Source of the DNA: Actinopolyspora lacussalsi subsp. righensis
GTDB lineage: Bacteria > Actinomycetota > Actinomycetes > Mycobacteriales > Pseudonocardiaceae
Reading direction: 5' to 3'
DNA: 64,000 bases
NCBI RefSeq assembly: GCF_900116555.1
Contig: NZ_FPAT01000007.1
Location: 223,847-287,846, forward strand
Shown here in pieces: positions 44,910-54,257 of the stretch. Below the pieces are notes generated by a model that was not told the DNA's origin, did not search any database, and was given only the letters and a program-made list of their open reading frames with translations. Positions within the stretch are counted from its first letter, which is position 1. The number at the start of each line of letters is the position of its first letter. The position numbers and the translations under genes are program-made.

Positions 44910-46014
44910 CGTGGATCGGTCCGCTGGTGTGCGTCAACGGGTGCGCACTGCCGTGGTTTCGCAGTGCCACGATCTCCGCCGCGATGGCGACCGCCGTTTC
45001 CTCGGGAGTCCGCCCGCCGAGGTCGAGCCCGATGGGAGCGCGCAGTCGTTCCAGCTCCGATGCGGTCAGCCCCGCCGCGCGCAACCGATCCACGCGATCG
45101 GCATGGGTGCGACGTGAGCCGAGCGCACCGACATAGCCCGCGGGACCACGCAGCGCCTCCCGGAGCACCGGTACGTCGAACTTCGCGTCGTGGGTGAGCA
45201 CGCAGACAACGCTACGTCGATCCGTGGCGATCTCGGCCAGGTACTCGTGCGGCCAGCGCACCACCACCTCGTCCGCTTCCGGGAACCGTCGCCGCGTGGC
45301 GAACACCGGGCGGGCGTCGCACACCGTCACGTGATAACCGAGGAACTTGCCCACCCGTGCCAGCGCGGCGGCGTGGTCGATGGCACCGAACACCAGCATG
45401 CGCGGTGGGGTGTTCCACGACTCGACGAACACGGGGTGCTCGTGCCCACCGGGAACGCACAACTGTCCGATTCCGGAGGTGTTCCGGTCGAGCATCGCCC
45501 GGGCCTCGGCCACCACGGTCTCGTCCAGCTCGGCGTCACCGGTGCCGCCCACGTGCTCGTCGACTCCCACCGCCAGTGTCCGCCCGGTGTCGAGCACCCG
45601 CGCCACCGCGACGGGCAGACCACGCCGGGCCGAGCGCAGCGCCCAGGCCAGTGCCGCGCCCGTGCCGCCCGTTCCCGTCGCTGCCGAGTCGAATCCCGTG
45701 CCGGGCTCGACCGGATGCAGGTATACGTCCAGCTGTCCGCCGCAGGTGAGCCCCACCGCGAACGGGTCGTCCGGATCCGGGTCGAACGAGGTCCGCACCG
45801 GTTCACCGTCGGCCAGCGCTTCGAGGGCCAGCGAGTGCACCGCCCCCTCCACGCAGCCGCCCGAGAGGCTGCCCAGCACCGTCCCGTCGGCGTGCACCGC
45901 GGCGGTCGCACCCACGTCACGGGGCGCGCTGCCGCGCACTCCCACGATCGAGGCGATCACGAACCGTTCACCGGCTTCCAACCATCGCAGCAGTTCGTCG
46001 CCGATCTCGCGCAT
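44902..46014 (-). CDS. XdhC-family molybdenum hydroxylase maturation factor
   Basis: The 370-residue XdhC/CoxI-type protein delivers sulfurated molybdenum cofactor to xanthine dehydrogenase. An N-terminal domain has VRGSAPRDVGA and GSLSGGCVEG (a conserved Cys), and a C-terminal Rossmann domain has LVFGAIDHAAALA, then YVGALGSRRTHADR. I prefer the ATG at 46014 with GAGAGGTGG upstream; the GTG at 46023 is an alternative. It belongs to the xdh cluster and overlaps the MocA-like gene. Confidence 0.92.
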   Translation of the reverse strand: MREIGDELLRWLEAGERFVIASIVGVRGSAPRDVGATAAVHADGTVLGSLSGGCVEGAVHSLALEALADGEPVRTSFDPDPDDPFAVGLTCGGQLDVYLHPVEPGTGFDSAATGTGGTGAALAWALRSARRGLPVAVARVLDTGRTLAVGVDEHVGGTGDAELDETVVAEARAMLDRNTSGIGQLCVPGGHEHPVFVESWNTPPRMLVFGAIDHAAALARVGKFLGYHVTVCDARPVFATRRRFPEADEVVVRWPHEYLAEIATDRRSVVCVLTHDAKFDVPVLREALRGPAGYVGALGSRRTHADRVDRLRAAGLTASELERLRAPIGLDLGGRTPEETAVAIAAEIVALRNHGSAHPLTHTSGPIHVA

Positions 46015-46092
46015 ACCAGCCACCTCTCAAGCGGATCGAAAGCGGGCGAACCCGGCTCGAAGGACCTCGTCGAAGCCTCCGGCCGTGCCGAC

Positions 46093-46119
46093 CTCGGTCA
46101 CACCGACTCGGTCACACCG
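46093..46119. repeat. 14-bp-period direct repeat
   Basis: CTCGGTCACACCG occurs at 46093-46105 and 46107-46119, immediately upstream of the 32-bp palindrome. Function unknown. Confidence 0.5.
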
Positions 46120-46126
46120 GCCTCGC

Positions 46127-46158
46127 CCGGCGGCGATTTCGCGCGAAATCGCCGCCGG
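46127..46158. repeat. Perfect 32-bp palindrome between azgA and xdhC
   Basis: CCGGCGGCGATTTCGC at 46127-46142 is followed directly by its exact reverse complement. It could act as a strong terminator of the purine permease transcript or as a binding site. The rest of the 189-base gap holds no gene. Confidence 0.7.
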
Positions 46159-46203
46159 CGGGGACCGGGGAATCCCGGCGCGTGCGCGGGTCCTCGCGAA
46201 TGC

Positions 46204-47667
46204 TCAGGAGACGCCGAACACGGCCTTTACCCCCTCGATCCCGAAATAGATCGCGAAGATCAGTGACAGCACGCTGAGCAGCCAGCCGATCTCCTTGGCA
46301 CGTCCCTTGCAGATCTTGATCGCGCAGTAGGAGATCAGTCCCGCACCCACGCCGTTGGTGATCGAGTAGGTGAACGGGATGATCGCCACGGTCAGAAACA
46401 CCGGGATCACGAAGTCCTCGTCGTGCCACGGAATGTTGCGCACCTGCGCCATCATCATCCCGCCGACCAGGACCAGGGCGGGAGCCGCCGCCTGCGCCGG
46501 AACCACCGCGGCCAGCGGGGTGAACAGCATGGTGGCCGCGAACAGCACACCGGTCACCACGCTGGCCAGACCGGTACGGGCTCCCTCCGCCACTCCGGCC
46601 GCCGACTCCAGAAAGACCGTGTTCGGGGAGGAACCGGTGACACCGCCGCCCACCGCGCCGATGCCGTCGACCAGCAGGATGCGGCCCATCCCCTGAACCT
46701 TGCCCTCCGAGCTGGTCAGCCCGGCCTCACTGCTGACGCTGGTGATGGTGCCCATCGCGTCGAAGAAGCCCGACAGCACCAGTGTGAACAGGAACACCAC
46801 GGCGGCGATCACGCCCGCGTTCACGAACCCGCCGAACAGGTCGATGTTGCCGAACAACCCGAAGTCGGGCGTGGCCACCAGGCTCGACGGCAGGTCGGGC
46901 GTGGTACGCCCCCACTGCTCGGCTGGCACGTCGAACACGGCGTTGACCAGGACCGACAGCAGCGTTCCGGTCACGATGCTGATCAGGATCGCACCGGGCA
47001 CCTTCCGGGCGACCAGCACCACCATCAGCAGCAGGGTCAGGCAGAACAGTCCCAGCGGCCAACCGACCAGGTGCCCGCTCGGCCCCAGCTGTACCGGGAC
47101 ATCGGTGTTGGCCGCATCGGGCTGCCTGGTGACGAACCCGGCGCTGACCAGCCCCACCAGCGCGATGTAGAGACCGATACCCACCGTCAGCGCGGTCTTG
47201 AGCGCCGGCGGAATCGAGTTGATGATCCGTTCCCGTACCCCGCTGATCGCCATCAGCACGATGCACACACCTTCGAGCACCACCAGCCCCATGGCCTGTG
47301 CCCAGGTCATCTCCGGCGCGACCGTGAAGGCCACCACCGGTATCACACCGAGTCCGGCCGCCATCGCCAGCGGCGCGTTGCCGACCACACCCATCAGGAC
47401 GGTCATCAGCCCGGCACACAGCGCCGTGGCGGTGGTGAGCTCGGTGTTGCTCAGACTCGCACCCGTGATGTCCTCGGAGGAACCGAGAATCAGCGGGTTG
47501 AGCAGGACGATGTAGGACATCGCCACGAATGTCGTGATCCCGCCCCGCACCTCGCGGGACATACTGGAACCGCGCCGGGTGATCCGGAAGTACCGGTCGA
47601 TCGGTGAGCGCGGCTCGGGCTCGGGGGCCGGATCCGTGTCCGTCGAATCCGGTCTCAGCTGGGTCAT
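46204..47667 (-). CDS. Purine permease (AzgA-type NCS2)
   Basis: This 487-residue permease of the AzgA/YicO (COG2252) group imports adenine, guanine or hypoxanthine with protons. It has about twelve helices; SYIVLLNPLIL and AMAAGLGVIPVVAFTV near residues 50-120, FDAMGTITSVSSEAGL near residue 300 and GSSPNTVFLESAAGVAEG near residue 350 are family signatures. A GGGAGG precedes the ATG. It lies between the guanine deaminase and XdhC genes. Confidence 0.92.
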   Translation of the reverse strand: MTQLRPDSTDTDPAPEPEPRSPIDRYFRITRRGSSMSREVRGGITTFVAMSYIVLLNPLILGSSEDITGASLSNTELTTATALCAGLMTVLMGVVGNAPLAMAAGLGVIPVVAFTVAPEMTWAQAMGLVVLEGVCIVLMAISGVRERIINSIPPALKTALTVGIGLYIALVGLVSAGFVTRQPDAANTDVPVQLGPSGHLVGWPLGLFCLTLLLMVVLVARKVPGAILISIVTGTLLSVLVNAVFDVPAEQWGRTTPDLPSSLVATPDFGLFGNIDLFGGFVNAGVIAAVVFLFTLVLSGFFDAMGTITSVSSEAGLTSSEGKVQGMGRILLVDGIGAVGGGVTGSSPNTVFLESAAGVAEGARTGLASVVTGVLFAATMLFTPLAAVVPAQAAAPALVLVGGMMMAQVRNIPWHDEDFVIPVFLTVAIIPFTYSITNGVGAGLISYCAIKICKGRAKEIGWLLSVLSLIFAIYFGIEGVKAVFGVS

Positions 47668-47944
47668 GCGTCCTCCCATGCCGGTGGGCGCCCCCGGCCC
47701 GTGCCTTCGGCGGCGGCTTTCGGGCCGGACTGGTCCTCGGGCCGTGAACAGCACTGTGTCCGGCCCGATCAGGGGCGTTTGATGAGTTACGAATGTTTCG
47801 AGCACGGCGGTTGACGCCTTGCTGCGGGGGGCTGGAACGCGCACCGAGGCGCACTCCTCGCTCCGTACCCACGGCAGCGGTCGCGACCCGGTCGTCGCGA
47901 ACCGCCGCCGCCGTGAAACGGCACCGACAGCGTAAACGGAGCCG

Positions 47945-48445
47945 TCAGTACTCGACGCGGTCGGCCTTGTTCTGCCAGGCGTCGAAGGGTTCGGTCCGGT
48001 TCGCGATGTCGAGGCGCCGTACCGGCGTCGGCCACACCGCGTCGGGATCGGTGAACAGTTCGTAGAAGGCCCGGTCGTCGAAGCCCGCGACCGCGGCGTC
48101 GTGGCGGTCGGCCGCGAAGCCGATCCGGTCCACCCTGCTCCACAGCGCGGAGGCCAGGCACATCGGGCACGGCTCGCACGAGGAGATCAGCACGCAGCCG
48201 TCCAGCCGGAAGCTGTTCAGGTTGCGACAGGCGTTGCGGATGGCGGTGACCTCGGCGTGGGCGGTGGGATCGAGATCGGTGGTCACCATGTTCGTGCCGG
48301 TCGCGACGATCTCCTCACCACGACCGATCACGGCACCGAACGGACCGCCGCCGTTCGCCACGCTGTCGGTGGCCAGCCGGATCGCTTCCCGCATCCACTC
48401 CTCGGCTCGTGACGGGAGTGCGTCCACGGTCTGCTGTGCGGACAA
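47945..48445 (-). CDS. guaD: Guanine deaminase
   Basis: The 166-residue cytidine-deaminase-fold enzyme converts guanine to xanthine. Zinc ligands are His and Glu in PTAHAEVTAIR and two Cys in SCEPCPMC; the C-terminal FDAWQNKADRVEY matches the substrate-gripping tail of B. subtilis GuaD, with which length also agrees. The TTG at 48445 behind AAAGGAA gives the full N-terminus; an internal ATG at 48394 is possible. It feeds xanthine to the dehydrogenase encoded just upstream. Confidence 0.9.
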   Translation of the reverse strand: MSAQQTVDALPSRAEEWMREAIRLATDSVANGGGPFGAVIGRGEEIVATGTNMVTTDLDPTAHAEVTAIRNACRNLNSFRLDGCVLISSCEPCPMCLASALWSRVDRIGFAADRHDAAVAGFDDRAFYELFTDPDAVWPTPVRRLDIANRTEPFDAWQNKADRVEY

Positions 48446-48611
48446 GACTGTTCCTTTCCTGGTGCGGACGGTTGGGGCGGACCCGAGTGGGTTCCGGCGC
48501 GGCGCGCGGAGCACGGATCGTTCGGAGGCGTCGCGCCGGTCTCCGCCCGGGTCCGCGGTAGAGGCGTCCCGAGCGGGCCCGTGGTTCGCCGGGGCCCGCT
48601 CGGGCGGCGAC

Positions 48612-50927
48612 TCAGCCGATGACGTGCTCGGGACCGACCGGCACGTGGGTGAGCTCCTTACCGGTGGCAGCACGGATCGCGGCCACGATCGCGGGGGTGG
48701 AGGAGATCGTGGGTGGTTCCCCCACGCCTCGCACGCCGTACGGGGCGTTCGGATCGCCCCGCTCGATGACGTCGACGTTCATCGGCGGCATGTCGAGGAT
48801 GGTCGGGATCAGGTAGTCGGTGAACGAGGGATTGCGGATCTTGCCCTCGCCGACCTGGATCTCCTCCATGACCGCGAGACCGAGTCCCTGCGCCGAGCCG
48901 CCCTGGATCTGCCCCACCACCGACTCGGGGTTGACCGCCTTGCCGACGTCCTGCGAGCAGTCCAACTGCACCACTTTGATCAGTCCCAGCTCCGTGTCCA
49001 CGTCGACCACGGCACGGTGGGCCGAGAAGGCGTGCTGCACCTGCGCGCGCTCGCTGTGTCCCTGCTCGTCCAGCGGGAACGTCTCGCGGTGGTGGTACTC
49101 CCTGGTCTCCTCGACGACCTCGGAGCCGAGAACCTCGGCGATGTCGGCCAGCACACCCGAACTCGCCGAAACGACCTTCCCACCGGTCAGCGACAACTCC
49201 GATGGCGGCTCGCCGTACCGCTCCGCGGTGAGCGCCAGCAGCCGTTCCCGCACGGCTCGACACGCCGCCTGCACCGCACCACCGGTCACGTAGGTCTGCC
49301 GGGAGGCGGAGCTGGAACCGGCCGGTCCCACGCTGGTGTCGTTCGGGTGGATGTTCACCCGTTCCACACCCAGCTCGCTGCGGGTGATCTGCTGCTGGAC
49401 CGTGACCACGCCCTGGCCGACCTCGGCGGCGGCGGTGTGCACCATCGCGAGCGGTTCACCGGCCACGACCTGCAACCGCACCCGGGCGGTGGAGAAGTCG
49501 TCGGCACCCTCCGCGTAGCAGATGTTCTTGATGCACACGCCGTAGCCCACACCGCGCACCACCCCTTCGCCGTGGGTGGTGTTGGAGGCCCCACCGGGCA
49601 GGTCACGGATGTCGGGCGTGGTGTCGGGGTGCTGCGCCTCCGGCAACGGCAGGTCGCGCACCCGGCGCAGCAGCTCCGCCACCGGTGCCGGGTAGTCCAA
49701 CACCTGACCGGTCGGGGTGGTGTCGCCCCGGCTGATCGCGTTGCGGACGCGCAGTTCCACCGGATCCATGCCGAGCTTCGCCGCGAGCCGGTCCATCTGC
49801 GACTCGTAGGCGAAGGCCGGCTGTACGGCTCCCAACCCGCGCATCGCACCGCAGGGCGGGTTGTTGGTGTACATGCCCCAGCCCTGGATCGAGACGTTGG
49901 CCACGTCGTAGGGCCCGACCCCCAGCGTGGTGCCGTTGCCCACCACCACCGGGGTCTTGGAGGCGTAGGCGCCCCCGTCGAAGTAGAGCTGGGCGCGGAC
50001 GTACACCAGGTCGCCGTCCTCGGTGGCCCCGTGCTCGTAGTACATCCTCGCCGGGTGGCGATGCACGTGGCCGAAGAAGGACTCCTCCCGGTCGTAGACG
50101 ATCTTGACCGGTCTGCCGGTGCGCAGCGCGAGCATGCAGACGTGCACCTGCATGGACAGGTCCTCCCTGCCGCCGAACGCGCCTCCCACACCGGACATGG
50201 TCATCCGCACCAGCTCCGGGTCCAGGTCCAGCGCCGCCGCCGTCTGCTTGCGGTCACTGTGCAGGTCCTGCGTCGCCAGGTACAGGTCCACCCCGCCGTC
50301 CTCGGCGGGGATGGCCAGCCCGGATTCGGGACCGAGGAACGCCTGGTCCTGCATACCGACGGTGTAGGTGCCCGAGATCACGACATCGGCCGTCGCGTCG
50401 GGATCGCCCTTGACGATCGGCTGGTACCGCACCGTGTTGCCGCCGGGGTGCACCTTCGGCACCGACTCGTCCCGGGCCGCCAGCTCGGCGTCGACCACCG
50501 GTTCCAGCACCTCGTAGTCGACCTCGACCAGATCCAGCGCACGCCGCGCGGTCTCCGGGTGATCCGCCGCCACCAGCGCCACCGCCTCACCGCGGTACCG
50601 CACCACGTCCTCGGCGAGCACCGGCTGGTCGATGTCCTTGAGACCGTAGAGATTCCGCCCCGGCACGTCCGCCGCGGTCAGTACCGTGTGAACGCCCGGT
50701 GCGCGCAGCGCCGGACCGATGTCGATGGAGCGGATCCGTGCCGAGGGGTGCGGGCTGCGCAGGGTGGCTCCCCAGAGCATGTTCTCCGCCCACAGGTCCG
50801 AGGAGTAGGCGAAGTCCCCGCGCACCTTCAGCGTCCCGTCCGGACGCAGCGGTGACTCGCCGACCCCTCCCGCGATGGCGTCGTCGAGGTCCTGGGGGCG
50901 ATGTGCCGGTGCGTGTGTATTGCTCAT
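48612..50927 (-). CDS. Xanthine dehydrogenase molybdopterin-binding subunit
   Basis: This 771-residue large subunit binds the molybdenum cofactor and hydroxylates xanthine or hypoxanthine. It has the GVGGAFGGRED Mo-binding loop near residue 255, the GSSSASRQTYV segment and a C-terminal GVRGVGEPPT that holds the catalytic Glu. The architecture resembles PucD/XdhB of separate-subunit enzymes. The FAD and 2Fe-2S genes lie upstream with an amidohydrolase gene between them. Substrate specificity is inferred from the purine neighbourhood. Confidence 0.92.
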   Translation of the reverse strand: MSNTHAPAHRPQDLDDAIAGGVGESPLRPDGTLKVRGDFAYSSDLWAENMLWGATLRSPHPSARIRSIDIGPALRAPGVHTVLTAADVPGRNLYGLKDIDQPVLAEDVVRYRGEAVALVAADHPETARRALDLVEVDYEVLEPVVDAELAARDESVPKVHPGGNTVRYQPIVKGDPDATADVVISGTYTVGMQDQAFLGPESGLAIPAEDGGVDLYLATQDLHSDRKQTAAALDLDPELVRMTMSGVGGAFGGREDLSMQVHVCMLALRTGRPVKIVYDREESFFGHVHRHPARMYYEHGATEDGDLVYVRAQLYFDGGAYASKTPVVVGNGTTLGVGPYDVANVSIQGWGMYTNNPPCGAMRGLGAVQPAFAYESQMDRLAAKLGMDPVELRVRNAISRGDTTPTGQVLDYPAPVAELLRRVRDLPLPEAQHPDTTPDIRDLPGGASNTTHGEGVVRGVGYGVCIKNICYAEGADDFSTARVRLQVVAGEPLAMVHTAAAEVGQGVVTVQQQITRSELGVERVNIHPNDTSVGPAGSSSASRQTYVTGGAVQAACRAVRERLLALTAERYGEPPSELSLTGGKVVSASSGVLADIAEVLGSEVVEETREYHHRETFPLDEQGHSERAQVQHAFSAHRAVVDVDTELGLIKVVQLDCSQDVGKAVNPESVVGQIQGGSAQGLGLAVMEEIQVGEGKIRNPSFTDYLIPTILDMPPMNVDVIERGDPNAPYGVRGVGEPPTISSTPAIVAAIRAATGKELTHVPVGPEHVIG

Positions 50928-51027
50928 CGGGCCACCTCTTCCGGAGTGTGTCGTGCCGACCGGTCTCGACGTGCGGCTGTCACGGAGCGTGGGACAGCCG
51001 GGCGGGGAACCCGCGGAGGTGTCGAAC

Positions 51028-52473
51028 TCATCCGACCCCCTTGGCGGCGATGCTCGAACAGCTCCGGCGCAGCTCCGCTGTGAGGTCGCGCTCCGACTCC
51101 CGCGTCAACCGGGAGTCGGCGACGACGGTCTCGCCGCCGCACAGCAACTCGCGCAGCTTCGGCAGCGGTCCGAGCGCCAGCGCGGCGACCGGATCGCCGA
51201 TTCCCGCGTGGCCCAGGCCGTCGAGGTCCCACAGCGCGATGTCGGCGAGCTTGCCGGGCTCCAGCGAACCCAACTCGTCCTCCCGGCCCAGACAACGCGC
51301 TCCACCACGGGTTCCCATCCACAGCGCGTCACGAACCGACAACGCGTCCGGTCCGTACCGCGCCCTGCCGAGCAGCAGGGCCTGACGCAGTTCGTCACCG
51401 AGCCGCCCCGACTCGTTGGAGGCCACCCCGTCGATACCGAGACCGACCGGGGCGTTGTGGTCCAGCAGGGGACGCACCGGAGCGGTTCCGGCCCCGAGCC
51501 GTCCGTTCGAGCTCGGACAGTGCGCCACCCCGGTTCCGGTATCGCCCAACCGCGCGACGTCGCGCTCGGAGAGGTGCACGCCGTGCGCCAGCCAGACGTC
51601 CTCACCCAGCCAACCGAGCCGCTCGGCGTACTCGACCGGATCGCAGCCGAACTCCCGGTCGCAGCGTTCGAGCTCGTCGATCGTCTCCGCGAGGTGGGTG
51701 TGCAGCCGCACCTCGTGTCGCCGGGCCAGTTCGGCGGACGAGCGCATCAGTTCGCCGCTGACCGAGAACGGGGAGCAGGGGCCCACGGCCACCCGCACCC
51801 GGGAGTCGAAGGCCGGGTCGTGGAACCGTCGGATCGCGTCCTCGGTTCCGCGCAACGCCGACTCGGTGTCCTCGACCGCCGAGTCCGGGGGCAGTCCCCC
51901 GGCGGACTGCCCCCGGTCCATCGAGCCGCGCACCGCGTGCAGCCGCACGCCGATGCGTTCGGCTCCGGACACCACGCCGCCGAGCACATCCCCACCCGTG
52001 TCGGGAAACACGTAGTGGTGATCGGCGACAGTGGTGCATCCCGACAACGCCGTCCAGCCCAGCCCCGCCGCGGCGGCGGAGCCGGTCAGCTCCTCGTCGA
52101 TGCCCGCCCATACGGGGTAGAGCTCGGTGAGCCAGCCGAACAGCGTCGCGTCGACCGCGTAACCGCGTGTCGCCCACTGGTAGAGATGGTGATGCGTGTT
52201 GACCAGGCCAGGGGTGACCAGGCAACCGCTGCCGTCCACGCGGCGCACCGCTCCCGGCTGCGGCGGGGCCGCACCGGGCCCCACGGCGCTGATGCGGCCG
52301 TCCTCGATCACCACGTGGCCCTCGGCGTACTCGGTTCCCGTGGCCGATGTGTTCGGGTCCGGTGCGTCGACGGTGACCACGGCCGCACCCTCGATCACGG
52401 TGCGGCTCGGTTGTCGTCGCGCGTCGCCGCCACTCGTTCCGGTGCTGCCACTCGTTCCCGGGCCGTGGTTCAT
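51028..52473 (-). CDS. 8-oxoguanine deaminase-like amidohydrolase
   Basis: The 481-residue amidohydrolase resembles the guanine / 8-oxoguanine deaminase branch. Metal and catalytic residues are NTHHHLYQW near residue 94, HTHLAET near residue 233, HGVHLSE near residue 270, and Asp in LGIDGVASNE near residue 325. The stop of the 2Fe-2S gene overlaps its ATG. Acting on oxidised guanine or a related purine would fit its place between dehydrogenase subunits; a hydantoinase-like or other amino-purine deaminase is possible. Confidence 0.85.
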   Translation of the reverse strand: MNHGPGTSGSTGTSGGDARRQPSRTVIEGAAVVTVDAPDPNTSATGTEYAEGHVVIEDGRISAVGPGAAPPQPGAVRRVDGSGCLVTPGLVNTHHHLYQWATRGYAVDATLFGWLTELYPVWAGIDEELTGSAAAAGLGWTALSGCTTVADHHYVFPDTGGDVLGGVVSGAERIGVRLHAVRGSMDRGQSAGGLPPDSAVEDTESALRGTEDAIRRFHDPAFDSRVRVAVGPCSPFSVSGELMRSSAELARRHEVRLHTHLAETIDELERCDREFGCDPVEYAERLGWLGEDVWLAHGVHLSERDVARLGDTGTGVAHCPSSNGRLGAGTAPVRPLLDHNAPVGLGIDGVASNESGRLGDELRQALLLGRARYGPDALSVRDALWMGTRGGARCLGREDELGSLEPGKLADIALWDLDGLGHAGIGDPVAALALGPLPKLRELLCGGETVVADSRLTRESERDLTAELRRSCSSIAAKGVG

Positions 52474-52973
52474 TCCCGGTCACCTCCGGTGGAGTCGGAG
52501 ATGCCCGTGCCCGCGTTCCGCTCCGCCGCGGTGCGTACCGCCGCCATGATCTTCTCGTAACCGGTGCACCGGCACAGGTTCCCGGCCAGTGCCTCCCTGA
52601 TCTCCGCGTCGGAGGGATCGGGCACCCGGTTGACCAGGTCGTCCGCCGCGACCAGCAGTCCGGGGGTGCAGAAGCCGCACTGCACCGCGCCCTCGTCGAT
52701 GAAGGCCCGCTGCACGGGGGCCAGCTCCTCCTCGTCGGCGAGACCCTCCACGGTCCCCACCTCACGGTCCTGCGCCTGGCCCGCCGCCACCAGGCAGGCA
52801 CAGACCGGAACCCGGTCGAGGTAGACCGTGCAGGAGCCGCACTCGCCCTGTTCGCAGGCGTTCTTGGAGCCCGGGAGCCCGAGCCGTTCCCGCAGTACGT
52901 ACAGCAGGCTCTCGCCTTCCCACACGTCGTCGGCGGTCATGTCGCGGCCGTTGACGTTCAGCTTTAGGCGCAT
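52470..52973 (-). CDS. Xanthine dehydrogenase 2Fe-2S subunit
   Basis: The 167-residue subunit passes electrons from molybdenum to FAD. The plant-ferredoxin-type cluster ligands lie in CEQGECGSCTV, and the second cluster uses CGFC and CRCTGYEKI. The ATG at 52973 overlaps the FAD subunit gene by 10 bases. Order FAD-FeS-amidohydrolase-Mo is set by overlaps of 10 and 4 bases. Confidence 0.95.
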   Translation of the reverse strand: MRLKLNVNGRDMTADDVWEGESLLYVLRERLGLPGSKNACEQGECGSCTVYLDRVPVCACLVAAGQAQDREVGTVEGLADEEELAPVQRAFIDEGAVQCGFCTPGLLVAADDLVNRVPDPSDAEIREALAGNLCRCTGYEKIMAAVRTAAERNAGTGISDSTGGDRE

Positions 52974-53872
52974 CGTTGCCTCCCGGAGAATTCGGTGTCG
53001 CCGCGGTACTCGTCCCATGCCCAGGACAGCGTGCGGCGCGCGAGCACGCGCAACGCGTGTGTGCGGTAGCCGGCCGTACCTCTTACGTCGTCGATCGGTG
53101 CCGCCGCGTGGGCCACCAGCTCGCCGAACCGCTCGGTGATCGAGTCGGGCAGCGGGCGCGGGTCGTCCCACTGGTCGGCGTCGGTCAGCGCCGCGGCCAG
53201 GAACGCCTCGGCCTCGGTCGCGGGGCGCGGGGTGGGGGCCGCCGAGCCCAGTCCGGTACCGACACCGCGCCGGTCCGGCCACAGCGCGACCGCGAAGGTG
53301 CACACGGCGATGACCATCGCGTTACGAGTACCGATCTTGGAGAACTGCTGCGGACCCGTGCTCACCGGCACGTGTACTGCCGCGACCAGCTCGTCCGGGG
53401 CCATGTCGGTGCGTTTCACCCCGGTGAAGAACTCGCCGATCGGGATCGTTCTGCTGCCGCGTACCGACTCCAGCTCGATCTCCGCGTTCGACGCCAGCAG
53501 CGGGGGGTGTCCGTCGCCCGCCGGGGACGCCGACGCGAGGTTCCCGCCGAGCGTTCCCCGGTTCCGGATCTGCGGCGATCCCACGGTTCGGGCGGCCATG
53601 GCGAGCCCGGGCAGACTGGTACCCAGCTCGTCGATCAGTCGAGAGTAGGGCACGCCCGCGCCGATGCGCACCGACGCCACGCCGTCCCGCTCGGTTCGCG
53701 ACCACTCCCGGAGCTGTTCGATGCGAGTCAGGTCGAGCAGCGTCTCCGGGCGCCGGTGGTCGAAATTCAGTTCCACCATGACGTCGGTGCCGCCCGCGAC
53801 GGGAGTCGCATCGGGGTGGTTGGCCTTTGCTTCGAGCGCTTCGCTCCAGCAGGCCGGTCGTAGGAAATCCAC
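52964..53872 (-). CDS. Xanthine dehydrogenase FAD-binding subunit
   Basis: This 302-residue protein of the CoxM/PucC type carries FAD and hands electrons to NAD or another acceptor. PVAGGTDVMVE near residue 26 and GSPQIRNRGTLGGNLASASPAGD near residue 100 are its FAD-binding signatures. The GTG at 53872 with GGAG upstream matches the family start; extending to 53938 is unlikely. It heads the purine operon. Confidence 0.93.
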   Translation of the reverse strand: MDFLRPACWSEALEAKANHPDATPVAGGTDVMVELNFDHRRPETLLDLTRIEQLREWSRTERDGVASVRIGAGVPYSRLIDELGTSLPGLAMAARTVGSPQIRNRGTLGGNLASASPAGDGHPPLLASNAEIELESVRGSRTIPIGEFFTGVKRTDMAPDELVAAVHVPVSTGPQQFSKIGTRNAMVIAVCTFAVALWPDRRGVGTGLGSAAPTPRPATEAEAFLAAALTDADQWDDPRPLPDSITERFGELVAHAAAPIDDVRGTAGYRTHALRVLARRTLSWAWDEYRGDTEFSGRQRCA

Positions 53873-54257
53873 TGTGTTTCTCCAGATCACAACCCGAGAT
53901 AGGCCGTTGGGATGTGAGTAAGTACACAGCCTGTCCACCCGAATTGACTAGCGGTGGAAAACATGAATCGAACCGCTGGTGAACGAGTGGTTTTCGTGCT
54001 TTCCTACAACCAACGGCCCGGTACGGGCTTGGCCTCCGAGTGCGTTATCCGTGGGCAACGTAGCCGAGCACCGGCGCGGAGCGTGGAATTTCCCGTAATG
54101 ATCGTGTTTCGGCGTGTGCCGCCCCTTGCAGCCGCCACCGTGGGCATGCCTAGGATCACCGGGTTCCGACCCGCCGCACGGCCGACTCGGACGAACGGAC
54201 CGGTCCGGGGCTGGAGCCTCCGGCGGATAACGGCGATTCCAGGAATTAGGTGCGTGC
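53873..54257. other. Divergent regulatory gap between the xdh operon and pucR
   Basis: This 385-base gap contains no supported gene. An imperfect inverted repeat AACCGCT-ggtgaacg-AGTGGTT at 53981-54002 may bind the adjacent PucR regulator. No clear promoter boxes are visible to me. Confidence 0.35.

Noticed and set aside
48222..50855. 877-residue plus-strand open frame antisense to the Mo subunit gene
   Set aside because: It has a shadow composition and overlaps an unmistakable xanthine dehydrogenase gene.
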